Below are positions 25,815 to 34,374 of a stretch of 64,000 nucleotides of DNA, in pieces. The DNA comes from Nisaea sp. (lineage in GTDB: Bacteria > Pseudomonadota > Alphaproteobacteria > Thalassobaculales > Thalassobaculaceae), in contig NZ_JAXMNY010000002.1 of assembly GCF_034670185.1 (NCBI RefSeq), positions 1-64,000 of the forward strand, read 5' to 3'. The translations under genes and the position numbers were made by a program. The stretch's first letter is position 1, and the number at the start of each line of letters is the position of its first letter. The notes under the pieces were generated by a model, which saw only the letters and a list, made by a program, of their open reading frames with translations, was not told the DNA's origin and did no database searches.

Positions 25815-26939
25815 TCAGCCAAACATACCGCTGCAGAGACGAGTTTCGTGATTGAGCTGGTTCGGGGGAGGAAGATCCGCTTCGGCCAAAGCCTTCATAT
25901 CAAGCATGCCAGCCTTATTATTCGCATGTGCATCGGCGGGCGCTCCTTGTTGCGTTTTCTCAAGCAGCGCCCGGAACGCTTCAACAATCATCCAAGGCTG
26001 ATCCGCAGGGTAGGTCTGCTCGATATCGCGACCGCGCCGAGCAAGCCAAACGGCGGCCGCGCCGGACACGGTCGCCGCCGCATACGACGACCCATCCCCG
26101 TCCGGGAGCGGAAAATAATCGTCCTGGAGTTCGCCCGCCCGCCGCTTCGGCTGCGCCCTGAAAATCGTCTCGGCAGGCGCCCAGATATCAATATGTTGAT
26201 AATCGACCGGATCGAGTGGGTCAGGTTGCGGTTTCCACATTTCAACAGCGGAGAGCCTGTCTCCCTGAAATTCAGGCTCAAGCCCGGCAGCGCATATGGA
26301 ACGCCAGTACTTCCCTGGATAAGTCGCTTTGTTGTGCACGTTGTTTCCAAGAGCCCCTACGACAACGACTCCGTTCTCATAGGCATCGTCGCAAGCCTGC
26401 CCCAGCTTGCGCAATGCCCGTCGAAAGGGCCCAAACGGATTCAAGACCGGACGCGCGCCAAGGCTCATATTGATAACGGAGCAAAAACTCTCGTTCACCG
26501 CATGATTGATCGCATCCGCCACACGATTGATGGATTCCGGACTGATCAACGCGACGGAAGTAACTGCGCGATATGGCACGACAGGTACTCTGGGAGCGAT
26601 ACCGACCAGAACATCCGCATCAAATCCGTACATGACGCTGCCGATCCGGGTTCCATGTCCGGGATTGAGACCTCCAGCGACCGGATCAGTCGGCCTGCGA
26701 TCCCGGTCCGGGTCCACGAAGTTAGCCCCCCGATCGATAAGGATATGCTCACTCTTGCCATCCGCATCCCAATCCCCAAAGACGGAATGCTCTACATATC
26801 CGGTATCTATATGCCCAATGCGGACATCGCCATAATCGAAGTCGTCCCCGGCAGTATCTTCAAGGAGCGGCGCCCAAGCGGCCGCTGACCGGACAAACTT
26901 CATGTTCCAGTTTTTACGTCCCCGCACATGCTGGACCAT
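25815..26939 (-). CDS. Subtilisin-like (S8) serine peptidase, cytoplasmic
   Basis: About 374 residues. The complete catalytic triad is visible: Asp45 in GHIDTGY, His95 in NPGHGTRIG and Ser285 in DGSSYAAATVSG, with the oxyanion Asn in GALGNN (199-200). There is no signal peptide, no I9 propeptide and no C-terminal anchor, so it probably works in the cytoplasm, unlike most subtilases. The start is either 26939 (GGGAGA, spacing 5) or 26954 (GGAGG, close spacing). The substrate and trigger are unknown. It lies about 120 bases upstream of the PF13769 gene on the same strand, without a clear operon link. Confidence 0.82.
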   Translation of the reverse strand: MVQHVRGRKNWNMKFVRSAAAWAPLLEDTAGDDFDYGDVRIGHIDTGYVEHSVFGDWDADGKSEHILIDRGANFVDPDRDRRPTDPVAGGLNPGHGTRIGSVMYGFDADVLVGIAPRVPVVPYRAVTSVALISPESINRVADAINHAVNESFCSVINMSLGARPVLNPFGPFRRALRKLGQACDDAYENGVVVVGALGNNVHNKATYPGKYWRSICAAGLEPEFQGDRLSAVEMWKPQPDPLDPVDYQHIDIWAPAETIFRAQPKRRAGELQDDYFPLPDGDGSSYAAATVSGAAAVWLARRGRDIEQTYPADQPWMIVEAFRALLEKTQQGAPADAHANNKAGMLDMKALAEADLPPPNQLNHETRLCSGMFG

Positions 26940-27059
26940 CGCAATCTCCCGCATCCACCTCCGACAAACCGGATGGCAGTCGGGCCGACACACCTTATCA
27001 TTGATTATTCACCCAAGCCATACCCGCTGGAAGGAATGCGTCATTCGGAATCAAAGCAC

Positions 27060-27368
27060 TCAGGCGTTGCCGCCATTCGCGATCAACGCCTTCAGCTTTG
27101 CGCCGCCATATTCGCCCTCAAGCGCCTCAGCCGCCGCCTGCGCCTCTGCTTCGAGATCGTCCCCGCACTCCACCGGATCGGCCCGGCGCCAGCCTTCCAG
27201 GTAAGCGCCCTCGTCTTCCGAGCCGTCCCTCATGGCCGCCATGTCGATGGCGTGGATAAAGCGCACGGGCAGCTCGATCTTCGCCTGCTCGCGTTTGCGC
27301 CCCCGGCCGCGTTCGGCAATGACCTGGGCCGGAATGTCGCGCCAATAGACGATGATGAGATGGGCCAT
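27060..27368 (-). CDS. PF13769 'virulence factor' family protein
   Basis: 102 residues with the family opening MAHLIIVYWRDIPAQVIAERGRGRKREQAKIELPVRF, which combines a short strand, a basic segment and a second strand ending in AIDMAAM. Despite the family name, its role is unknown. In alphaproteobacteria it regularly travels with corrinoid methyltransferase genes, and here it is the last gene of the unit with the corrinoid protein and DUF1638, 26 bases after the latter. It probably assists the methyl-transfer complex. That role is inference from neighbourhood. Confidence 0.75.
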   Translation of the reverse strand: MAHLIIVYWRDIPAQVIAERGRGRKREQAKIELPVRFIHAIDMAAMRDGSEDEGAYLEGWRRADPVECGDDLEAEAQAAAEALEGEYGGAKLKALIANGGNA

Positions 27369-27394
27369 TCCGGCTCTCCGTTAGTGTCCGGCCG

Positions 27395-28018
27395 TTACTG
27401 TCCGGGATGCACGGGATGTGCGTTTTCGATGAAGCTCTGCAGCTCGCCGTAGCCGCGATAGCGGCACTTGAAGGCGAGGCCGAGCCGCTCGGCGGCCTGT
27501 TCCGCTTTTGCTTTCAGGCGCGGGTCTTCGGTCTGGGCGATATAAACCAGCGCCGTGTAATTGCCGAAATACATGTCCCGCAGTTCCGGGAAGCGATCCA
27601 GCCCCAGCCCTTTGATGATCAGCCGGTCGAAATGCCGGACCAGGTAATCGGTCAGGAAAAAGCAAGCCGGGTCTTCGTCTGTCAGTGCCGTGAACTCGTC
27701 CGTGCCCATGAAGAACTGGTAGCAGTGCGGCCCGGCGATGCGCTCGACGCCGAATTCCTCGATCACCTGATCGACTTCTCCGCCGGTGCCGCAATCACCA
27801 TAGGCGACGAACACCTGCTCATAGCCCTTCGCCGCCTGCAGCTTGCGCCGCAGGCCGGGGGCGATCTTTTCGGGATGATTGTGCCAGATGGCCGGCAGGC
27901 AGGTGATGTCCAGCGCGTCCCAGCCAGTGCTCTCTTTCAACGCGACCAGCTCCCGGCCGAGCGCACCGCAGGCAACTACAAGCGCCCGCGGTCTCTCAGG
28001 GTATGTCGAGGCGGCCAT
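27395..28018 (-). CDS. DUF1638 family protein
   Basis: 207 residues. The motifs LVVACGALGREL near residue 15, CLPAIWHNHPEKI near 40, FVAYGDCGTGG near 70 and GPHCYQFF near 97 identify DUF1638. Conserved Cys and His residues (C17, C41, H46, C75, H96, C97 approximately) could bind a metal, which would suit handling of methyl groups like other zinc-dependent corrinoid partners; that is inference. It begins 11 bases after the corrinoid protein gene. The start at 28018 is chosen over the longer frame because the conserved domain begins there. Confidence 0.78.
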   Translation of the reverse strand: MAASTYPERPRALVVACGALGRELVALKESTGWDALDITCLPAIWHNHPEKIAPGLRRKLQAAKGYEQVFVAYGDCGTGGEVDQVIEEFGVERIAGPHCYQFFMGTDEFTALTDEDPACFFLTDYLVRHFDRLIIKGLGLDRFPELRDMYFGNYTALVYIAQTEDPRLKAKAEQAAERLGLAFKCRYRGYGELQSFIENAHPVHPGQ

Positions 28019-28029
28019 TGCCGCCCCGC

Positions 28030-28743
28030 TCAACTGACGCCCATGGCCGCCGAGTTGGAGCGCTCGCGCTCGGCGATCATCTTCTTCGCGGTCTCGACGG
28101 CAACCGCTGCATCGCGGCAATAGGCATCGGCGCCGACACTTTCAGCGAAAGCCTCGTTCAGCGGTGCGCCACCGACCAGAACGATGTAGTCGTCGCGGAT
28201 GCCCTTCTCCTTCATGGTGTCGATGACGACCTTCATGTAGGGCATGGTGGTGGTCAGAAGGGCGGACATGCCGAGGATGTCCGGCTTGTGCTCCTCGATC
28301 GCGGCCAGATAGTTCTCGACCGGGTTGTTGATCCCGATATCGATCACCTCATAGCCCGCGCCTTCCATCATCATGGAGACGAGGTTCTTGCCGATATCGT
28401 GGATGTCGCCTTTCACCGTGCCGATCACCATCTTGCCCATGCGCGGCGCGCCGGTTTCGATGAGCAGCGGGCGCAGGATGGTCATGCCGGCTTTCATGGA
28501 GTTGGCGGCCATCAACACTTCCGGCACGAACAGGATGCCGTCGCGGAAATCGATGCCGACGATGCGCATCCCCTCGACCAGAGCCTCGGTCAGAACCTTG
28601 TACGGGGTCCAGCCGCGCCCGAGCAGGAGGTTGACGCCCTCTTCGACTTCGTCTTTCAGACCGTCATAGAGATCGTCGTGCATCTGCTGCACAAGCTCTT
28701 CATCGTCCAGTTCGGACAGAACGATATCGTCTTCCTCGGCCAT
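28030..28743 (-). CDS. Corrinoid (B12-binding) methyl-carrier protein
   Basis: 237 residues in the MtbC/MttC/MetH-like layout: an N-terminal helical cap (B12-binding-2, residues about 10-95) and a Rossmann-like cobalamin domain with GDIHDIGKNL (cobalt-coordinating His115), followed by SALLTTTMPYM and LVGGAPLNEAFA around the nucleotide tail. It shuttles a methyl group from a substrate methyltransferase to the MeTr-type enzyme, which is encoded 23 kb away at 4488-5393. It is the first gene of a leftward unit with DUF1638 and PF13769. No cobalamin riboswitch was recognised in the 196-base leader. Confidence 0.9.
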   Translation of the reverse strand: MAEEDDIVLSELDDEELVQQMHDDLYDGLKDEVEEGVNLLLGRGWTPYKVLTEALVEGMRIVGIDFRDGILFVPEVLMAANSMKAGMTILRPLLIETGAPRMGKMVIGTVKGDIHDIGKNLVSMMMEGAGYEVIDIGINNPVENYLAAIEEHKPDILGMSALLTTTMPYMKVVIDTMKEKGIRDDYIVLVGGAPLNEAFAESVGADAYCRDAAVAVETAKKMIAERERSNSAAMGVS

Positions 28744-28939
28744 GTCGCCTCCACAAGAAAAGCGCTTGAATTCGTTTTGCTATCACAACACTTACGCGGG
28801 GCGCGTCAGAACTCCATGCCCCGGGCGACATCAAGTATCGGCAGCACGACGAAAAATCGACAATCGAAAGCTGTCCCAATCGTTGCGGGGTTGTAATTGG
28901 GATAGTAATTCTCCCATCGACTACATCTCGGAGGCCGCC

Positions 28940-30106
28940 ATGCTGCTCGTCACTGCCGTAGACGGACCGGAAACTGCGGAAGTCGGCTCAGTCGCCCGTT
29001 ATGAGGCGTCAGCGTTCAATCAGCCCAACCCCGAACCGGCGGATCTGGCGCGGATCAACTGGGAAATCCGCTGCGACGGTGTCCGCGTCTCCCGATCCAT
29101 GGCCGCCGGTCCGACACTCGATGTCAGCATCGCACCGGAATATGCGGGGCGCACCCTGCTCGCCATGCCTTTCGCCAACAGTCCGACCGAACGGGTCTCC
29201 GCCAAGACAGCCATTTCCGGCCCGGAGCAGCAGATCACCGAGCCGGCGACCGTATCCATCAGCGTCGACGGGTCGCGATATTCGGCGCAAATCAATGACG
29301 GGCCCGCATTCTTTGTCGGCAGCGACGTCCGTTTCCAGAGCCTCCGGGGCCTGATGAACACGACACCTGGTTCCGATATCTACACGCCGGAGGACTACCG
29401 GGAGCAATTCGGGATCTGGGCCGACCTTATCGCACCGACAGTAATGTGCGAGAGCAAGGGCAGTTTCCACTGCCTCAACACCTACGACCGTGCCGCCTTC
29501 ACCTTTGGCTTCATGCAGGATGCCGTTCACGAGCCCGATGAAAACTTCGTCCTGCTGTTGCGCCGGTTCCTGCTGCTGAAAGACGCGCAATTCTATTTCC
29601 CTGATCTGATCCTGCAAAATGGCCACATCTCCCAAAAGACACCGGGAGGCATTGTCCAGCTCGAAGACGACACCAGCAGCCAGGGTCTGATGAACTATCT
29701 CAACCCGGACCCGGATGCTGTCTGTCAGCAGGAGGCCGAGATCGCGGCGAAATTCGTACACTGGGCGGAAAACAATCCGGAGAACCGGGCGACCCAGGTT
29801 GCTTTCACCATCGAGCAGCAACGGCAGAAATACGCGAACTATGCCCGGCGCTACGATCTGGAGGGAGCGGAGGATTCTGTCTGTATCGTGGTCGCCGATA
29901 TCCGCCATCAGGGGCGTGCCAAAAGCAGCGTTATCGAACAGGCTCTCAAGGCCAGCGATCCCCTGAACGCCCTGCTCGATATCGGCAGCACGACATACGC
30001 GCCCCGCATCGAGACATTGCGTCAGGAGATCGAAAAAATGACGGGGGCCGGCATTCTCGGCAAGCACGTCTATAACCTGGAAAAACAGGATTTCGTCGCC
30101 GCCTGA
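28940..30106 (+). CDS. Putative lysozyme-fold hydrolase with Ig-like N-terminus
   Basis: 388 residues, not firmly recognised. Residues 1-115 look like one beta-sandwich (Ig-like) domain. Residues about 150-370 are helical, with PTVMCESKG (Glu171), NTYDRAAFTFGFMQ (179-193) and a long C-terminal helical part. A Glu followed by a glycine-rich FTFGFMQ segment is the arrangement seen in lysozyme-like and chitosanase-like glycosidases, so a peptidoglycan- or polysaccharide-cleaving activity is possible. There is no signal peptide, which would fit delivery by a contractile system, a holin or a partner. GGAGG precedes the ATG at 28940. A TCCCAAT/ATTGGGA dyad (28874-28902) lies in its promoter region. 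It ends two bases from the convergent DnaB-like gene. Confidence 0.5.
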   Translation: MLLVTAVDGPETAEVGSVARYEASAFNQPNPEPADLARINWEIRCDGVRVSRSMAAGPTLDVSIAPEYAGRTLLAMPFANSPTERVSAKTAISGPEQQITEPATVSISVDGSRYSAQINDGPAFFVGSDVRFQSLRGLMNTTPGSDIYTPEDYREQFGIWADLIAPTVMCESKGSFHCLNTYDRAAFTFGFMQDAVHEPDENFVLLLRRFLLLKDAQFYFPDLILQNGHISQKTPGGIVQLEDDTSSQGLMNYLNPDPDAVCQQEAEIAAKFVHWAENNPENRATQVAFTIEQQRQKYANYARRYDLEGAEDSVCIVVADIRHQGRAKSSVIEQALKASDPLNALLDIGSTTYAPRIETLRQEIEKMTGAGILGKHVYNLEKQDFVAA

Positions 30107-30108
30107 CG

Positions 30109-30822
30109 TCAGGCCACAGCGTCCAGTCGAACCTCACCGTCATGCAGGAAGCAGCTCTTGGTGAAGAGACTTAGGTCCACCGGGTTCGGCAGACGGACAT
30201 CGGACAGGTCAGGCAGCTGCTTTTCTCCCGGATCGTAAGCCCGGTCGATCTGCGAGATCAGGACAACGATATGGCCGGTCGTCTGCGCAAAATTCTTCAG
30301 CGCGGCCACCTGTTCGGCAAGTTCGGGGTTCTGGCGTCTCTGGTCCAGCAACTGCAAATAATCGATCACGGCAATACTATTGGGCGGAGCAGCACTCATC
30401 TCGGCAATGATATGCGCGGCGCAAATCCCGTCGGATGTATCCAGCGTCACCCGTGAGGAAATCTCCCCCGGCTCGATGCCGATTGCACGAACACGGTCGA
30501 TGACGTCCGCATCGCTGTAATCCAGTGTGAAGAAGAAACCGTGCCGTCCGGCCTTCGCAGCTTCCGCGAGCAGTTCAAGTCCAAGCAGCGTCTTGCCATG
30601 GCCCGGCCGTGCCCCCAACAGAACGAGATCGCCGGGGGAGAGTTGCGCCAGCATTGCGCCGGCCGGCGTCTCGGGGGACGCTTTGGCCGCGAGATGGCTC
30701 CAGCTCTTGAAGCCTTCCGCGGCGGCAATACGGTCGAGTGCCTTGTTCAAAGGGATGCCGTCCTCGCGGGACAGCAGACGGGCCTGACGTTTGAGACGGA
30801 ATACGGGATGAGAAAGTCTCAT
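30109..30822 (-). CDS. Stand-alone DnaB-like RecA-fold ATPase
   Basis: 237 residues. The N-terminal 45 residues (LKRQARLLSREDGIPLNKALDRIAAAEGFKSWSHL) are the short helical 'glyoxalase-related' module often fused to toxins or helicases. The rest resembles the DnaB helicase C-terminal domain: Walker A GARPGHGKT (70-78), FFFTLDYSDADV, Walker B IAVIDYLQLLDQ (Asp154) and LISQIDR (motif 3-like). It is about half the length of replicative DnaB and lacks the primase-binding N-domain, so it is not the replicative helicase. Role unknown. A good AGGAGG site precedes the start. Confidence 0.72.
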   Translation of the reverse strand: MRLSHPVFRLKRQARLLSREDGIPLNKALDRIAAAEGFKSWSHLAAKASPETPAGAMLAQLSPGDLVLLGARPGHGKTLLGLELLAEAAKAGRHGFFFTLDYSDADVIDRVRAIGIEPGEISSRVTLDTSDGICAAHIIAEMSAAPPNSIAVIDYLQLLDQRRQNPELAEQVAALKNFAQTTGHIVVLISQIDRAYDPGEKQLPDLSDVRLPNPVDLSLFTKSCFLHDGEVRLDAVA

Positions 30823-30996
30823 CGGGAACCTCCTGATGCGAGCGTCTGTCGCAATCCCTCCTTATGCGCATGCCCGAACAGTGGGTTCGAAATGATCGAA
30901 GCCCAACATGTCGGATGCTTTCCCAATGGAGGGGGGAGGCTCGGGCGTGCCTGTCAGGTGAGACTAGGCAACGCCTATGCAAAACTCAAGCGCGCT

Positions 30997-31827
30997 TCAG
31001 ACGCCCGCGCGAAGAGTATGGGCGTGGTTCAGCGGTCCGTGACCGTGACCGTAACCCGGCGCACTCAGGATCGCCTTGCGCACATAATCCCGCGCCCGAC
31101 TGACGGCATCCTCCACAGATAGCCCCTGGGCAATCCCGGCGGCCATCGCCGAGGCCGTGGAGCAACCGGTGCCATGCGTGTGAACGGTGTCGATCCGCTC
31201 CGAGCGGAAGATGACCGGCTCAGCATCCGCGGACACCAGGATATCGATCAACTCGTCGCCCTCCATGTGCCCGCCCTTCATCAGAACGTGCTTCGGGCCG
31301 AGCTTGAGCAGAACCTCGCCGACCCGGAGCATGTCGTCCCGGTTCGCGATCTTCCTTGCTGTCAGAAGCTCCGCTTCCGGGATGTTCGGCGTCAGGATAG
31401 TCGCGCGCGCGACCATCTTGCGCTTCATTGCGTCCAGCGCCTGCGGCTCCAGCAGCGGGTGTCCACCCTTGGCAACCATCACCGGGTCGACCACAAGCGG
31501 CGTATCCGGCGCCAACTCGGCCAGCGCCTTGTGCACGGTCTCGATCACCGGGATCGAGTGCAGCATGCCCGTCTTGATGCAATCGGCACCGAGATCCTTC
31601 AGCACCAACTCTATCTGCTTGGCGATGAACTCCTCATGGACGTCGTAAACGGCATGCACGCCCTCGGTGTTCTGCGCGGTCAGGGCGGTAATGGCTGTCA
31701 TGGCGAAACCGCCGAGACAGGTGACCGCCTTGATGTCAGCCTGGATACCCGCGCCCCCGCCGGAATCGGAGCCGGCGCAGATCAGGACCCGGCCCTGCAT
31801 CGGGTGTAAATCGCCGGTCTCTGTCAT
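30997..31827 (-). CDS. thiD: Hydroxymethylpyrimidine/phosphomethylpyrimidine kinase
   Basis: 276 residues. Catalyses two successive phosphorylations of HMP to HMP-PP for thiamine synthesis. Family motifs are GSDSGGGAGIQADIK, KTGMLHS, DPVMVAKGG, LTPNIPEAE and the anion-hole HTHGTGCSTASA. The start at 31827 lies one base after the glmM stop, so translation is coupled to the end of the long core block. No TPP riboswitch or other thi gene is adjacent, so expression probably follows the housekeeping operon. Confidence 0.92.
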   Translation of the reverse strand: MTETGDLHPMQGRVLICAGSDSGGGAGIQADIKAVTCLGGFAMTAITALTAQNTEGVHAVYDVHEEFIAKQIELVLKDLGADCIKTGMLHSIPVIETVHKALAELAPDTPLVVDPVMVAKGGHPLLEPQALDAMKRKMVARATILTPNIPEAELLTARKIANRDDMLRVGEVLLKLGPKHVLMKGGHMEGDELIDILVSADAEPVIFRSERIDTVHTHGTGCSTASAMAAGIAQGLSVEDAVSRARDYVRKAILSAPGYGHGHGPLNHAHTLRAGV

Positions 31828-31828
31828 A

Positions 31829-33193
31829 TCAGCCTGCGGCACGTTCGATCTCCAGTGCAATATCGTTCACCACATCCGCGACGAGCTTTTCGTCCGCGCC
31901 TTCGGCCATGACACGGATCAGAGGTTCGGTACCTGATTTGCGGATCAGGACCCGTCCCGTCCCGGCCAGACGCGCCTCGCCCTCACGGATAGCCGTCTTC
32001 ACGGACTCGCCTTCCAGCGGCGGTGCACCTGTGTAGCGCACATTCTTCAGCAACTGCGGCAAGGGCGTGAAGACCGAGGCGACCTCGCTCATCGGCTTTT
32101 CGGACGAAATCAGCACCGCCAGCACCTGAAGCGCCGCGATCAGCCCGTCGCCGGTCGTCGCATGCTCGCTCATGATCATATGGCCGGACTGCTCGCCGCC
32201 AAGATTGAAGCCGCCGGACTGCATATGCTCCAGCACATAGCGATCGCCCACCTTGGTGCGGTGCATGGCAACGCCGATGCCCTCAAGATATTGCTCCAGC
32301 CCGAGATTGCTCATCACGGTGGTGACCAACGCCTTGCCGCGCAGCAGACCGGCTTCCGCCCAGGACGTCGCTATCAGCCCCATGATCTGGTCACCGTCGA
32401 TGATCCGGCCATGCTCGTCCGCCATGATCAGACGATCCGCATCGCCATCCAGCGCGATGCCCAGGTGCGCACCATTCTCCGTCACCGCCTTGCACATGGC
32501 ATCCGGGGCCGTGGCACCGCAGCCGGCATTGATATTCGTGCCGTTGGGGGACACACCGATCTCGATCACCTCGGCGCCAAGCTCGAACAGAACGCGCGGC
32601 GCGACCTTGTAGGCGGCACCGTTGGCGCAATCGACCACCAGCTTCAGGCCCTCGAGCCGCATGCCCTTCGGGAACGTATTCTTGGCAATCTCGATATAAC
32701 GGCCCTGCGCGTCCTCAAGCCGGCGCACCTTGCCAAGCCTGTCGGCAGATGCCCGATCCTCGGCGCCCAGCGTGTCGATCCGGTTCTCGATCTCGTGCTC
32801 GACCTCGTCCGACAGCTTGAAGCCGTCCGGGCCAAACAGCTTGATGCCGTTATCCTGATAGGGATTGTGCGAGGCGGAGAGCATGACGCCGAGATCGGCC
32901 CGCAGGGAGCGGGTCAGGCTCGCCACGGCCGGGGTGGGAAGCGGGCCAAGCAGCACCACATCCATCCCGATCGAGGTGAACCCCGCCACCATTGCCGGCT
33001 CCAGCATGTAGCCCGAGAGCCGCGTGTCCTTGCCGATCACCGCCAGCGGCCGGTGTCCGGTCTTCGGCCTGCCGTTGCTGTGCACGAAGTGACGGCCGGC
33101 CGCCATGGCCACGCGAAGCGCTGTCTCGGCTGTCATCGGCTCGGCATTTGCGGTGCCTCTGATGCCGTCGGTTCCGAAGAGATTTCTGGTCAT
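31829..33193 (-). CDS. glmM: Phosphoglucosamine mutase
   Basis: 454 residues, full length. Converts glucosamine-6-phosphate to glucosamine-1-phosphate for UDP-GlcNAc, hence peptidoglycan and LPS. It has FGTDGIRG at the N-terminus, the phosphoserine loop LSASHNPYQDNGIK, the metal site DGDADR, the sugar loop GGEQSGH and the C-terminal phosphate loop RKSGTEPLIRVM. It lies in the conserved ftsH-folP-glmM order, 44 bases after folP. Confidence 0.97.
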   Translation of the reverse strand: MTRNLFGTDGIRGTANAEPMTAETALRVAMAAGRHFVHSNGRPKTGHRPLAVIGKDTRLSGYMLEPAMVAGFTSIGMDVVLLGPLPTPAVASLTRSLRADLGVMLSASHNPYQDNGIKLFGPDGFKLSDEVEHEIENRIDTLGAEDRASADRLGKVRRLEDAQGRYIEIAKNTFPKGMRLEGLKLVVDCANGAAYKVAPRVLFELGAEVIEIGVSPNGTNINAGCGATAPDAMCKAVTENGAHLGIALDGDADRLIMADEHGRIIDGDQIMGLIATSWAEAGLLRGKALVTTVMSNLGLEQYLEGIGVAMHRTKVGDRYVLEHMQSGGFNLGGEQSGHMIMSEHATTGDGLIAALQVLAVLISSEKPMSEVASVFTPLPQLLKNVRYTGAPPLEGESVKTAIREGEARLAGTGRVLIRKSGTEPLIRVMAEGADEKLVADVVNDIALEIERAAG

Positions 33194-33237
33194 GAAGTTC
33201 CAAGCAATATCAGAATGACTGGAGCGAGCACCGCAGC

Positions 33238-34371
33238 TTACCGCCGACCGGCGATTCCCGCCCAGACTTTTAGCGCCTGTACGGTCTCGGCAACATCGTG
33301 CACCCGGACGATCTGGACGCCCTGCTCCACACCGGCAAGGGCAATGGCGAGCGAGCCCGGCACTCGTTCCTTTGCCGGCTCGTCCCGGCTGATATTGGCG
33401 ATCATCTTCTTGCGCGACGCGCCGATGAGAACGGTGCAGCGGAATCCGTGCAACAGGCCAAGCCGGGCCAGCACTTCGAGGTTCTGGTCCGTGTTCTTGG
33501 CGAATCCGATACCGGGGTCAACGACGATACGCTCACGCGGGATGCCGGCCTGCTCGGCCTCCAACACCCGTTGCTCCAGCTCCTCCAGCATCTGCAGAGG
33601 GGTGAAATCGTACTGAGCCTCGCTCTGCATGGTCTGCGGCTCGCCCCGCATATGCATCAGCATTACCGGGACCTTCGCTTCCGCGACAATGCGGCGGCTT
33701 TCCGGATCGGCCAGCCCGGTCACATCGTTGACGATATCCGCCCCGGCTTCGAGCGCGGCCCGCATCACGTCCGGGCGCCGCGTGTCGACGCTGATCACCG
33801 GGCGCTTCGCCCCGGCCCGTCGGCGAATACCCTCGATCACCGGCACCACCCGACGCAGCTCTTCCGCTACCGGCACCGGATCGGCGCCCGGCCGGGTGGA
33901 CTCCCCGCCGAGATCGAGAATGTCCGCGCCTTGCATCAGCAGCTCGAATGAATGATCCACGGCATCATTGGTCGCGGCAAAGTCGCCGCCGTCGGAAAAA
34001 CTGTCCGGCGTCACATTGACGATGCCCATGATCAGGGGGCGATCCGCCGGCAATCCGACAAGCACAGGACGCGGCGCGCTGATGAGGTCGAGTTGTTGAT
34101 CGAAGGTGGTGCCGATCCCTTCGCCCTCAGCCCAGACAGTGGCCGCATCAAGCGGGGCAGGTCCCAGCAGGTGAATGGCATCTGCGGAACGGGCAATGAT
34201 CTCGACGGCGGAGAATGCGGCGGGGCCGCCAGCCAGGGGGCGGCCGAGTCCGGCCTTCAGGAGCCGGTCCGCCATCTCACCCCGGACGATACCGGTCGGT
34301 GCAAGGCGAACGCTGGCCCCGGACGGCAAAAGGCCGCGCATCAGCGCGGCCTCTTTTAGAATGTTGGTCAT
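33238..34371 (-). CDS. folP: Dihydropteroate synthase
   Basis: 377 residues. Joins pABA to dihydropterin pyrophosphate. The TIM barrel occupies about residues 105-370, with IMGIVNVTPDSFSDGG, DLGGESTRPGA, SVDTRRPDV, NDVTGL, DPGIGFAKN and IGASRK. The N-terminal extension of about 100 residues (an appended alpha/beta segment) is common in alphaproteobacterial FolP but of unknown role. It starts four bases after ftsH ends, consistent with one transcript. Confidence 0.96.
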   Translation of the reverse strand: MTNILKEAALMRGLLPSGASVRLAPTGIVRGEMADRLLKAGLGRPLAGGPAAFSAVEIIARSADAIHLLGPAPLDAATVWAEGEGIGTTFDQQLDLISAPRPVLVGLPADRPLIMGIVNVTPDSFSDGGDFAATNDAVDHSFELLMQGADILDLGGESTRPGADPVPVAEELRRVVPVIEGIRRRAGAKRPVISVDTRRPDVMRAALEAGADIVNDVTGLADPESRRIVAEAKVPVMLMHMRGEPQTMQSEAQYDFTPLQMLEELEQRVLEAEQAGIPRERIVVDPGIGFAKNTDQNLEVLARLGLLHGFRCTVLIGASRKKMIANISRDEPAKERVPGSLAIALAGVEQGVQIVRVHDVAETVQALKVWAGIAGRR

Positions 34372-34374
34372 GGA

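Noticed and set aside
28744..28939. Cobalamin riboswitch upstream of the corrinoid protein
   Set aside because: No B12-box-like sequence or fitting stem set was found; only a TCCCAAT/ATTGGGA dyad, which sits nearer the divergent gene.
29009..30067. 352-codon frame antisense to the lysozyme-like gene
   Set aside because: The plus-strand product has patterned hydrophobicity and a GGAGG-preceded start; the antisense frame has neither.
30109..30822. Replicative DnaB helicase
   Set aside because: It is half the normal length and lacks the N-terminal domain, though Walker motifs are intact.
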